From NCBI GenBank assembly GCA_902728285.1, contig CACVBU010000732.1, positions 994,720 through 1,058,719 on the forward strand: a DNA stretch of 64,000 bases, given 5' to 3'. Shown piece after piece: positions 54,004 to 64,000 of this stretch; position 1 is the first letter of the stretch, and every line of letters begins with the position of its first letter. The stretch comes from Clytia hemisphaerica. Its lineage: Eukaryota; Cnidaria; Hydrozoa; Leptothecata; Clytiidae. The notes beneath the pieces are model-generated. The model was not told where the DNA came from, made no database searches, and was given only the letters and a program-made list of their open reading frames with translations. A program made the position numbers and the translations under genes.

Positions 54004-55411
54004 TTAAAATTAACTAGCCGGTACCCGGCGTCGCACGTCGGTTTAGCTGTTTGCTGAACGCATTTAAAGTCCTTTAAGATTTAGGGAAGGTGGCTTAAAC
54101 ACGATGAAATCAAAATTAAAGGGAAGAATTCTCTTCAAAGTTTGACTCTATCTCTCCCGGGTGACGTATCTTTTAACCATATTTCGAAAAAGATTTTTGT
54201 GGCGAAAATGATCAGAAAACAGAAAGGGCGTCATTCCCAAATTACACCATACCGGCGACCAGCGACGTCCGAGACGGCTCTGCAATTAGATTTTTTTTCT
54301 CGCTTCGCTCGCGTTATATTTGCCATAGTTCTTGATGTTTAGGAAAATTTTGATGTCAAGATAAGCGGAGTGAAATAATAGACATGACACGCGATTCGTC
54401 GAAAAATGGCAGCCTGGGGGGTACTTAGGCAAGAGAAGGGTATGGGTATGAGTATGTGCCGGCCTTAAGGGTGCCTTTTTTGAAACATGGCAGTTTGAAA
54501 ATCAAACTTCAGTCCCACTAAGAATTGGAAAAATAGGAAAATTTCAATTTTTTGCCCCCAGAAAGATAGAAATCTGGTCAAATTAGTTCCAGTAAGTGAA
54601 TTAAAATTCACACAATTCCCCTTGTTTCTTCTCCTCTTTATTCTGCTAAGGGTCCGAGGGGCAGCTCGTAACCATAGCCCCCCGGAAGGTAGCAGACAAA
54701 AAAGCGTGATAGATAGCGCAATTTTATGTTGCTTTTTCTAAAATAACTTCGTCATAACTTCAATAATTTTTCAAATTCAACAATGACTTAGATTTCGTAC
54801 AAATAATTATCGACATACATGTTTAAAGGTCCGTCTTTACGAAGAAAGAATTCTAGTTTTTACCGCCTTTTGAATGTATTTTTAATGTTGCTGTTGTCCT
54901 AACAAACTTGTTATGTGATTCTTGTGTTTTATTTTGTATTTGTTCTTTTCTTTAACAGATTCTGTTTAAAAGATTTCTTTTGTTTTGAAAAGAATTCGAA
55001 TGTCTCAAATCAACTAAGGTCGTTAATTACATTCGAAAACATAAAACATAAGAAAAGAAAGAAAAAAAAAAGAAAAAGTCTAATCTATCAATCAAAACAA
55101 AGTCTTTATAAAACGGCGCGAATATTCTTAAACAAATTTGTGGAGCAAGAACAAAATAAAAGTCATCTTTTGGAAGAACAAAAACATTGCGTGCGAAAAC
55201 GAAAGTAGCACAGACAGAAAGAAAGAAAGACAGACAGACAAAACGACATACAGACTACCACTATTATTAATATATAGATTATTAATTATTTAAGCGAAAA
55301 CGAAAATTGAAACTGAAAATGAAGATTTTTTCTACTGGTTTAGAATTCATGACATAACACAACACTCTCGTTCATTCGAAATCTATATTCTGATTTTTCA
55401 TTCAAGGTACT
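54004..55411. other. Intergenic, repeat-like remnants only
   Basis: It opens with 'actagccggtacccggcgtcgcacg', a GC-rich block with small palindromes typical of a repeat end. Purine runs (gaaagaaagaaaaaaaaaag; acagacagacaaaac) occur at 55045-55245. No exon is recognised. Confidence 0.4.
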
Positions 55412-55876
55412 TACTCTCGGGTGCCTAATAAACGTACAGACCAAAATAAACGTACAGGAGAGGGATAAAATTGGAATTAATAAACGTACAGGCTGAAATA
55501 AACGTACAGGCAAGAAATCAGAGCTAAAATAAATAAACGTGCAGGCTAAAATAAACGTACAGGGAAAAGTCTAGCAATTTTTCAAAAGTAGAACATCCAG
55601 GTCTAAACGACTGACTTAAGTATAGGTATATCATATCTCTTATAGATCAATGACAAGTACTTTAAGAATCTTTTACTACTGTAAAGTAACGAATAAATCA
55701 ATTGAGTCATGCTTTTTATCAGTTTTTAGAAGATTTTAGAATCTTTTTCCGGTATGAATCGGGCGATATTGGGTCAAAATAAATAAACGTACAGGTCCTA
55801 ATAAGGTGCGTACAGGCGGGAAATTTGACACGAAAAAAATAAACGTACATGTACGTTTATTAGGCACCCGAGAGTA
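55412..55876. mobile_element. TA-flanked MITE with AATAAACGTACA arrays
   Basis: It starts TACTCTCGGGTGCCTAATAA and ends with its exact reverse complement, ...GGCACCCGAGAGTA: 32 bp of inverted repeat, with TA at each edge. Near both ends the motif aataaacgtacag is repeated (about eight times in all). No coding. It is related to 56198-56469. Confidence 0.88.
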
Positions 55877-56197
55877 ATGCCTTATGAAACAGGGAAAATA
55901 ACTAAACCAAAATCACTCAAATTAGCCAAAATGAAACCTGATGAAAAATTACTTTTGAAATTAAATTTTTAGAAGAAGAAGAAATCTATATTCTGATTTA
56001 CATTTTCTTTCTTAGCTCTAAAATTACTAATAAATCGACTTCATGAAAATAGAAATCGTCATGCAATCACTATAATATCTGGTCCACTGAAGTATCTGAA
56101 ATGAATCGCGATACATTTCACTGATGGTAATATCGTCCAACGATTGTAAGTATTTTCTAACCAATCTAACATCTAAGTACGGTTGCTGCAACACATT

Positions 56198-56469
56198 TAC
56201 TCTTAGGTGCCAAATAAACGCCCCCCGGACCTTATTAGGACCCCCCGTTTATTAATTTTTAAAAAAATTCCCAGCTACAAAAAGGAAAATTCCTTGTTTT
56301 ACTCTAAAAAGCCTAAATTTAGTATATTTTTTGACCCTCTTTAGGGTTTTTAAAGGTCCATTTTCCACCACCCCCCCCCCCCCCCCGTTTATTTAATTTG
56401 AAAAAATTTTCAACCCCCCCCCCATTTATTCGAACACCCCCCCCCCCCGTTTATTGGCACCTAAGAGTA
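56198..56469. mobile_element. TA-flanked MITE with long poly-C runs
   Basis: The ends TACTCTTAGGTGCCAAATAA / ...TTATTGGCACCTAAGAGTA are the same type as 55412-55876 (TACTCT.GGTGCC.AATAAACG), with a TA duplication. The interior has C runs of 9 to about 16 bases (56371-56449), hence G runs on the minus strand. Its right edge is only 35 bases beyond the stop of the minus-strand gene at 56505, so it supplies that gene's 3' UTR, including AATAAA on the minus strand at 56450-56455. Confidence 0.88.
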
Positions 56470-56504
56470 TTGATTTCGTTTATGGTAACGGAAAGAATAT
56501 AATT

Positions 56505-58811
56505 CTATCTTTTCTGTCTTCTAAACGCATGCTTAACTTTAGCCCATAGTGACATTTTCTTTTTCTCTCCATCGTAATCATAATGATCCTTATAATCGTA
56601 GTCGGGTAACGAACCTTCGTATCTTTCTGATGGCTCTGACGTTTCCACGTTATCAATTTCGAATTCATTTTGTTCAATTCTTCCTTTTTCTGAATATTCA
56701 CTTTTCTTTGAACCTGAATCGCCACCATTTGCTTGCTTGTTAAGAATATTTGGTTTGGCATTATTAACTTTTTCCATCATATTAAGTGCTTTCAAACGTT
56801 CGAAAACGAAGGCCCAATTCTCCGCACCACTTTTAACCTCTTTTACCGGATGGATAGGCGATTCTGAAATAACCTCGGACGCTTTTCGGCTGTTCCTTTT
56901 GCTACTAACATTTGAAATTCTGTCCAATGAGCTATTTCTTGCAGATATGTATTCCGATTTCAAATCATCTTTGTCCTCAGTTATCCCTAAACCATCTTTA
57001 AGTGATCCTTCTTGCCAGGTTTGTCGTGGAATATTGCTCGATCTACTCGTCTGATTCAAATGGTTGAATTTGTCTGATTTAGCAGAAAATGGTTGTCTCT
57101 CAGAATTGCTTTGATCATATGTATCACCACTTTGCATTTCATTTCCAGCGTTAGAATAACCATTGTTTGTGGTTGTTATATCAGAATTTGAGCTTCCTTG
57201 TCCATGAAACCAACTGGTTTTGTCATTATCGCTGTCGTCAGATTCAACAATTATGTTTTCACTTTCTCCCTTGTATTTTCGTACAATTGCCAAACTGGTT
57301 GAAGATTTATGTTTCGATGGTTTGTCATTAGAAGACGTTCCATGATGTTCTATCAAATTTTCATTATTGATGGGAGACCGAAGATTGGTCGTTCCGAAAT
57401 GCTCATTTGAACCTAGATCACCAGACAGGCTAAACGAGACTTTACGTCCACTCTTTCCATCACTACTTCTGGTTTCAGCAGTTTCCATATGTTTGACAGA
57501 GCCTGGAACAAAATTCTCAGTGACAGACATCACATTCATTTTGCCATCAGAATCGTTGTTGTTTAAATCAACACCGTCTTTGTTTGATTCTGCTATTTTC
57601 CTTATTATTCGTTTCCAGTTCTCTTTACCTCTGGATGGACCTTCCAATACCTTACTTTGAACCATTTCAACATTCTCATTATCAGGACCTTCGAATACGG
57701 ACTTTTTCCTTTCCCGAAAAGTTCTGGATAATATGACATTTCCCTCATTGTAATTTCTAACTGATCCTTTTTTTTCGTTTTGGTATCCATCTTCATTTTT
57801 CTTGAAGTCTTCATTCGTCCTGTCATTTTCATATCCAATACCATACTTATCTGCTGATTTAGAAGGGTTCGGCAATAACATTTTCTCTTCCATACCATAG
57901 CCGACAGCATTGATATCACTGTTCTTTTCAATTTGTACACTCACTCTCCTATGTTTAATATCCAGGGTCTGGCTGTTATCATTATACCCAAAATCACCAG
58001 GTCCTTGCACTTGATCAAATGAATTTTCTTGGTGATAGCTGTTATCAACGAATCTTTGTTTGAACTCACTTGGTGTCATTGTCATCACAACTTTATCAAT
58101 ATTCACGTCTTCATATTGAGCTTGTTGACGACTTGGTAATTTCAAAGAATCTCCTTTTCTAATGACAGTCTTAGTAGAACCTTCTTTCCTATGGTCTTTG
58201 GAGCTGTCTGGCAATCCGAAATGTCTTTTATTTGGAATGTTTATATGATTGAATTGGTGTTTCGACCTCCCATCAGCATTTAGATTAAAGATCTCGTTCA
58301 ACGTAAAGTCTTGATGCGGGATTCTTGGTTTAACAACACGAACTTTTCTTCTATCTTTACCTGCGTTTAAGTTAAACCCTTCCATTTCTTCCAAAGGGAC
58401 GTGTATATAAGAATGTATTTTTTTCTTTGTTTTAGAGTTCCTTGGTTGAGTTTCTCTGAGTTCAAAACGACACTGAAGATCTGGCTTGTCGCCGTGTGAG
58501 TATTTTGAGTCAGGTTCTCCATGTAAATGTCTTGGAGAAATGTGTCTTTTTGTCTCGATATTGTTTTTCCGTCTTCTTATTTTTCTAACACTGTGCTCAA
58601 CATCATTTGCTTTGTTATCTTTACGCCTCATTATTATTATTTCTTTTCCTTTTATATAGTTCCTGCTCAAATCGGCGTCGTAACCTTCACGAAGTTCATC
58701 GTAATCGTAACAAGAATCAGTCGTAAAGTCGTAATTGTAATCAGCAGCGTCGTAAGTGTGATCCACGGTATAGTTTCGTGTAGAATTGATCATCGCTCTA
58801 GTTGTCTGCAT
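56505..58811 (-). CDS. Unrecognised ~768-aa low-complexity charged protein
   Basis: One open frame runs from ATG at 58811 to the stop at 56505. The N-terminal ~50 residues are Tyr/Asp-rich (DYNYDF, CYDYDELREGYDADL). Then come basic clusters (VRKIRRRKNNIETKRHI) and a long Ser/Asn/Asp/Lys-rich middle. It contains GRKVSFSLSGDLG (KVSF fits the PP1-docking pattern) and two Trp-centred segments (GKENWKRIIRKIAESNKDG; GAENWAFVFERLKALN). The tail is acidic-Tyr then a basic amphipathic stretch (KKMSLWAKVKHAFRRQKR). There is no signal peptide or membrane segment. A good acceptor (acttctactgcag) lies just upstream of the ATG, so a 5' exon may exist and the protein could be longer. It is convergent with the 840-aa gene. 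I do not recognise the family. Confidence 0.75.
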   Translation of the reverse strand: MQTTRAMINSTRNYTVDHTYDAADYNYDFTTDSCYDYDELREGYDADLSRNYIKGKEIIIMRRKDNKANDVEHSVRKIRRRKNNIETKRHISPRHLHGEPDSKYSHGDKPDLQCRFELRETQPRNSKTKKKIHSYIHVPLEEMEGFNLNAGKDRRKVRVVKPRIPHQDFTLNEIFNLNADGRSKHQFNHINIPNKRHFGLPDSSKDHRKEGSTKTVIRKGDSLKLPSRQQAQYEDVNIDKVVMTMTPSEFKQRFVDNSYHQENSFDQVQGPGDFGYNDNSQTLDIKHRRVSVQIEKNSDINAVGYGMEEKMLLPNPSKSADKYGIGYENDRTNEDFKKNEDGYQNEKKGSVRNYNEGNVILSRTFRERKKSVFEGPDNENVEMVQSKVLEGPSRGKENWKRIIRKIAESNKDGVDLNNNDSDGKMNVMSVTENFVPGSVKHMETAETRSSDGKSGRKVSFSLSGDLGSNEHFGTTNLRSPINNENLIEHHGTSSNDKPSKHKSSTSLAIVRKYKGESENIIVESDDSDNDKTSWFHGQGSSNSDITTTNNGYSNAGNEMQSGDTYDQSNSERQPFSAKSDKFNHLNQTSRSSNIPRQTWQEGSLKDGLGITEDKDDLKSEYISARNSSLDRISNVSSKRNSRKASEVISESPIHPVKEVKSGAENWAFVFERLKALNMMEKVNNAKPNILNKQANGGDSGSKKSEYSEKGRIEQNEFEIDNVETSEPSERYEGSLPDYDYKDHYDYDGEKKKMSLWAKVKHAFRRQKR

Positions 58812-58829
58812 CAACTGCAGTAGAAGTTT

Positions 58830-59790
58830 TAAGTTTTTTAATCATTTAAGACTGCTTTTGCTTGGCAAGAATTAAATTTTTTTGGTTCCCTTTGATAACC
58901 ATACATACAAAACCAACTCCAGTAATCACAAAAGTTTCAAAGTACCTCTCCAAAAACACAAGACACAGGACAAAATATCTTCTTGTTTTGCAAAACAACT
59001 TGAAATGCCACCTGGTGATAAATCAGATAACCAACTAGTTCATGTGTCAAAAAGTGAATTTTTGATTTCCAAACATGATCACTGTTAAATTGAATTTATT
59101 CTACTTTTATGATGTTCTTGGATGTTCGCATCTATATTTAAAACTTTTGGGACCTCCTACTAAAAATCGATATGCCACTTTTATGTCGAAAATTTCAAAT
59201 GTCAATGTTGGCTGTTCATCGCTTGTGAAATATTGATCCCTTGAATTCAATGCTTTAAATTATTCATAAGATGTGTATGGGTGATATTTTTATTTTCCTT
59301 TTTTGAATCAATGTATTGCCTTGGACACTGCATGCTATCTGAAGTGGTTCTTGATAATTTCATTGAGATCGATCTTGTGATATTTTGTAATACCTTGCCC
59401 TATTAATATCAACTGCGATAATTTAAATAACATAATTATACCATGTTAAGGCTGTTAAAATTTTCTCAAAATCTTAATTAAATTTAGGGACTCCCCTTTT
59501 TTTTTATTTGACCCTCTAAATTGTCTTTTCATAAGACCACCGATCATTTTTATCTTATAGGTCCTTGAAAGGTGACATCAAATTTGGACCAAGAGTCTTC
59601 GAAAGCTTTCAAATAACTGTCACATTTTCCAGGCACATTTTCAGTATTTTCACATCAGTATTATGAATAACCTTTACAATTGTTTTGACTAATTCAAGAA
59701 CAGTTTAGAAGATTTGGCCTGGTCACAAGTAGTTTTAGTGGTAGTTTTTTTAATAACGAAACAATACCTCTTCATTTATTTTTTATTGCA
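58830..59790. other. Upstream flank of the minus-strand gene; nothing recognised
   Basis: This is AT-rich and would contain the promoter or first exon of the 56505-58811 gene. No distinctive motif is seen. Confidence 0.35.
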
Positions 59791-60365
59791 AATCTCAGAC
59801 ATATATGAGTAGTAAAAGGATTTTTACGAATTTTTACATACCACCACCCAGACTCTTGGAAGTGGTATTTTACTACCCTGGTAGTAAAAGTTTTTGGGAC
59901 AATTTGTCATAAAGACCACCTATTTTTTGGTTGCTTTTCGGACTGATTTTACAAAAAAAGCTAAAAAATTATTATTTCTGTGACACATTTTTCACTTTGT
60001 GCAAGAATTAATGTTTTGCCCTTAGAATTAAAGTCTTTTTTATATTGACAAAAAATCTCGAGAATTTTTTGTTTGCAGCAAACAACTTTCCAACAGAAAG
60101 TTTTTTCAAGTTATAAAAATTTTCAGATTTTTTCAGAAAAGTCATCCAAAAAATTAAAAGAATTACAAAAATAGCTAAAATTTGCTAATTTAACCAGTTT
60201 TAACTATCCAGGTAGTAAATTTTTTCAACATTTAACACATAGATACCACCCATTTTGGTATTTAACTACCCTGGGTAGTAAAAGTTTTTTTTTGATTTTT
60301 CGTCACACCACCACAGTAGTAAACGTCATTATGTCTGAGATTTTACTACCGACGACCCCCCCCCC
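59790..60365. mobile_element. Inverted-repeat element with 'tttactacc' motifs
   Basis: 'aaatctcagacatatatgagtagtaaaa' near 59790-59817 is mirrored by 'tagtaaacgtcattatgtctgagatttt' near 60318-60346. Inside, 'actaccctggtagtaaaag' style units repeat at about 59874, 60208 and 60268. It is non-coding and boundaries are approximate. Confidence 0.6.
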
Positions 60366-63300
60366 CTCCTGAAGTGATTATAATTATAATGTTATGAAAT
60401 ATTTTTCTGTCTATTATCTACTTCAGGTCTTTGGAGGTGACTTCAGCGTGTAGGCAGCCGCAATACCTAGTAAGTCATTGTTGTTTAAATCTTCAATACA
60501 AAGTGTCATACCTAAAATAGTATCATACACATTTTTGGAATGTTCATAATTCTTCACGTAGAATATTAATATGGTCTCTATGTATATCTATTAATTCAGT
60601 CTGATCACCATAATATGTTATAATTAATTTTTCAAATATTATGGCAACATAGATAATTAAAGAGGCTATTATTTATTCGCCAATAAATTGCTAAGCATGA
60701 ACAGACAAAATACATGATCCTATATTATTGTGTCATAACAATGGAAGATTATTTAATAAAGAATGCAGTGAATTTGCATTGTTTCATTTAATTGCCTTCC
60801 AACGTAGGTGGAGCCACCAATAATCAGCACAATAACTTTGTTTCAATTTAATTGCTTAACTATTGTCTCAAATTCAATTTGGCTTTTTGCCCTTTCCCAA
60901 GGGACTGAAATTGATTTGATAAAGTCACTTTCCAAATTTAGCATTCATCAATTGGAGATTTAGGTATTATGTTCTGTTAGTGTTTGTTGATTTCATCAAA
61001 CGTCTATTGTCTGTGCACGTTTTTTTGTCATTTTCAAAAGGGGTGCAATTAAGTTGGTCGTTAATTCTGATGAGATTAATGAAAAGAGTTAATGATCTTG
61101 CTTTTGACAAATGAGTATGATTTACGAGATCATTAACTGTTCAGAGCACATTGCACTGTCTCCAGAAAAGAGTTCATTTCTACGTGTAATTAACACAAAA
61201 ATCCATTTTCATCTGGCAACACTTAACTACGCGCAGATGTCTTTGGCTCTATTTTTTCACAATTTTTAATTTGGATGTTCAATTTAACAATTTGTCATGC
61301 TTTAATCATTTGATTCCATTTTTAATCCACATCGTATCATTACTCAATTAATTTTGATACTGATACCAATCTAGATAAACATCTCTTTATTCCCTCTATG
61401 TCTTAAATTAGAAGCTGCAAATTTGTTACATAAGCCGGATACTTAATATAGTTTAATTCTTGAGGTTAAAAACCATATGTCTTTACTTCTTAATTAACGG
61501 TCATACCATTTTAAGATCCCCTTTATGTATATTTTGATTTGGTGTTAATTCGTAATTAATGGCTTTATCTTAGTTTTTAATGATAACCTTTTCCACTTCC
61601 TGCCGGTTTGAAATGCCTAGTGATCGTTAGAATCAGGAATCCCCATGCTCGACCACGACATCGAGTAATGGTTTATCTCTAAAAAGTCGCGGTCAAACGT
61701 AAATAACAACTGGTAAACTTTTCGCTTATTGCAAGGTAATTTCTTAATTAATTCACCGAAATCAACACCACAAATGCGTGTGGGATATATACTGTATACT
61801 ATAAATGGAACATATTCTTTTTTGGCCGAGTATCAAAAACCACTCAAAATATAAACAAAACATAACTTGCCACATCTGACGAACCACGGACAAACATTTC
61901 TCTCAGAAGTGTTTTTTGTGGCTTTTTCTCGCGTCTTTCTATGGTTCCTCACCACCTTGATGTGTTCGTATTTGATTACCAATAAACTTTGAAGAGTAAT
62001 CGAAGGGAATAAGTGCGATACTGATGTAGACCTCAAATACCTTTTTGTGGCTTCCTTTTGGTCTTTGTGTTGTCTTCTCTTTCCTGTTTCGTTCACCCCA
62101 CCTACTATGAAAGCGTCGTCAGATAGTTCTGATTAACAAAGTAGTGCGGTAAAACTCTTTAGGTTAGCCCTAATTCTTAATGCAATGACAACTTTAAATA
62201 TAAATCTTTATTTTATTAGAATCTTTTTCTTTTTTTTTATGGTCACGTTACCAGGGTTTTCTCCATGTTGTGCTTACACAGGCTAGACACGGTCTTGACA
62301 AATTCTCGAGAAAAGTCCTTAGGTTAACCGAATTTCTATTGGAAAGTATAAAATATTTTTTATGTTATTCTCGATTTTGATGTTCATGTTATTGGGGCTT
62401 TCTGTATGTTGTGCTTAAGCGGATGTCCGCTTGTTTTTCGATACAAGGGACATACAATTTACAGTATGTCTGAGCACTGTATACGAGTTTGGAGTAAATC
62501 TTTGCCATTAAAATATTCTGCGTGTTATTGTTATTGCCTGTTTTTATCATATCGAAATTGTTTTTGTGAATTTATTATACTTCAACATACGCAATAAAAG
62601 AATTATTTACTGAATATCGCGGGAGAAAAAGGTCCTCGAAAATCATTCACTATTACAGAGGGGCGGTATATTGATCACCGACGACAGACTTGTCTTACAA
62701 CCGTCCAAAGATAATAAAGAGGACAATACACAGGCCAGCCATGGTCTTGAGGACTTACCTTTCCTTGACGTCATTCGAAATGGTTTTTGGGTTTGTTTAT
62801 GTTTTCGTGCACTCGAATGCAGGCCGAAAGAATGCACGCTTTTGAGGCTGCTGCAAGCATTCTCCTGAGGAATTTTGCAACTCGAGCTTTTTACAGTCTA
62901 GTTTTCAATCTTTCTTTTTTCCAAATCGTCAATTTGTGCTGTTTTTATTTTCTAAGACTACAATCATGGTTAAAATGTATTTATGGGTATTTTAACGCTT
63001 TTCAGAATTTTAAGTTCGTGCTAGAAAAGCGATTTCAGCAATTTTACTTCATTCCAGTGGATTTTTCGATTTTGGAGGGTTTTAGTAGCTTCCTGTTCAT
63101 ATTCTCAGCCTTATTAGAACAAATTTAATCTTTTGGATCCCGAGATTCTGAGGTCCTTAAGTCTAATGTGAAAACTCAGAGTTAAAACTCATTCACGAGG
63201 TAAGTAAGAGCACTCAAAAATCATTTGTGGCGCTAAAAACTTGCAGGGAATTTCTCTTATTTCCCAAATATTATAGCTAAAAAAGATAACTATACTATGG

Positions 63301-64000
63301 GTAGGTTGATAGTGCCGTGCCTGGTGTTGCAAGTTAATTCCAAAGTTGAATGTAAGGTCTAAGTTATGTCTGAGTCAACTTCCCCTTAGCAACACATAAA
63401 TTGAATTTCTTATTTATGCATGGACCTATTAATCTCCTCAACTAATTAAAATATTTATTATGCAATATATAAAATATTCCCAGAGAATTGAAATTAGGGG
63501 CCTGTTGTTTGTTTGTTTCGGGGGTAATTTCAATACAAAGGAGTTTAAGTTCCTTAGACACATTTACAATGCGTGGTGACTTCTGTGGGCTCGTTAGTTC
63601 ACTATTTGAACGTTGATATTGATAAAATCACCAAAATACAAATTAATCTGTGGTCTATTGCGTTTAAGGGAGCTGTCAAAAAAACACAAAAGCATTAAAT
63701 CAATCATATTTATGTATGTCTGGTTGACCAACTTAATTCGTTTTAGATTTTACAGTATAACCGCATCGTTGAGGATTTACAAAACCTTTTGACACATAAT
63801 TTGTTTCTTATTGTTTGACTTAATTGCTGGTTAATTTCACTGGCCTTCTTCCGTCACCAACGTTCATTTGTGAACCGATATATTGGTCGACCTCTTTATA
63901 CGCAACACCAAAAGTGATTTATATTACTTTTCGCTAGATTTACTTACAGAGTGTCCCGAAAACGTTTATCTACGGCACCTTAAGGGAAGAAATTTTCGTG
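60366..64000. other. Gene-poor terminal region
   Basis: No homology-recognisable exon. A frame at 62671-62868 reads moderately protein-like sequence (LVLQPSKDNKEDNTQASHGL) and could be an exon, but its splice signals are weak and no family is recognised. Two similar segments, 62250-62290 and 62385-62420 (both with 'tgttgtgctta'), hint at a small local duplication. Otherwise I see nothing. Confidence 0.35.

Noticed and set aside
61833..62096. 87-codon minus-strand frame
   Set aside because: It has no motif and no splice or poly(A) context; it is likely a chance frame.
62671..62868. 65-codon frame as a real exon
   Set aside because: The composition is plausible, but the donor (atggttttt) is weak, joining to the next candidate segment gives a stop, and no family is recognised.

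Overview
The window is AT-rich animal nuclear DNA. The evidence is short exons with GT..AG introns, a 30-exon insulysin gene whose residues track human IDE closely, a prefoldin-3 gene split by introns, a BEL/Pao LTR retrotransposon, two CR1/jockey-like LINE remnants and at least a dozen MITE families. A gene family in intron 1 of the insulysin gene resembles, from memory, uncharacterised proteins common in cnidarians and molluscs. An invertebrate, perhaps a cnidarian, is therefore my best guess, but this is inference. No bacterial-type operon or CRISPR array is present.

Layout. 1-3.5 kb: dispersed repeats, including a hAT-like MITE family and a G-rich MITE. 3526-8493: a very young, non-autonomous BEL/Pao element with 788-bp LTRs differing at one base and a 5-bp target duplication. 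8.5-14.5 kb: mostly repeats, with two Mutator-like MITEs, a perfect 2 x 94-bp hairpin palindrome and a possible terminal exon. 14549-16170: the last three exons of prefoldin subunit 3 (+), bracketed by two mariner-type MITEs in opposite orientation. 16.8-18.5 kb: a 1-kb foldback element and a tRNA-derived SINE.

18573-46209 (+): a complete insulysin (IDE, peptidase family M16) gene. Thirty exons join to 2,946 nt (981 codons plus stop) with every splice phase consistent. The catalytic HFCEH motif, the third zinc ligand and the substrate-binding Arg/Tyr are kept. The C-terminus is SRL, a peroxisomal PTS1-type signal like human IDE's AKL. Intron 1 is 11 kb of nested mobile DNA: a hAT-like MITE split by a LINE, a 30-bp tandem array, a second LINE whose reading frame runs into a zinc-module gene family, and an inverted pair of 1.1-kb MITEs. 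Intron 19 holds an 87-bp x ~18 tandem array, and intron 23 a 613-bp piggyBac-like element with TTAA duplications.

48104-52240 (+): a seven-exon gene for an 840-aa, basic, low-complexity protein I do not recognise. The end of its last exon has been amplified into a 12-copy 105-bp array in its own 3' flank. 56505-58811 (-): a convergent gene for a ~768-aa low-complexity protein, also unrecognised, ending beside a poly-C-rich MITE. The remaining ~5 kb (58.8-64 kb) shows no convincing gene.

The genes do not form a pathway. The biology worth attention is the IDE gene, the two tail-to-tail orphan genes, the tandem arrays with codon-multiple periods, and the LINE/zinc-module composite inside IDE intron 1.
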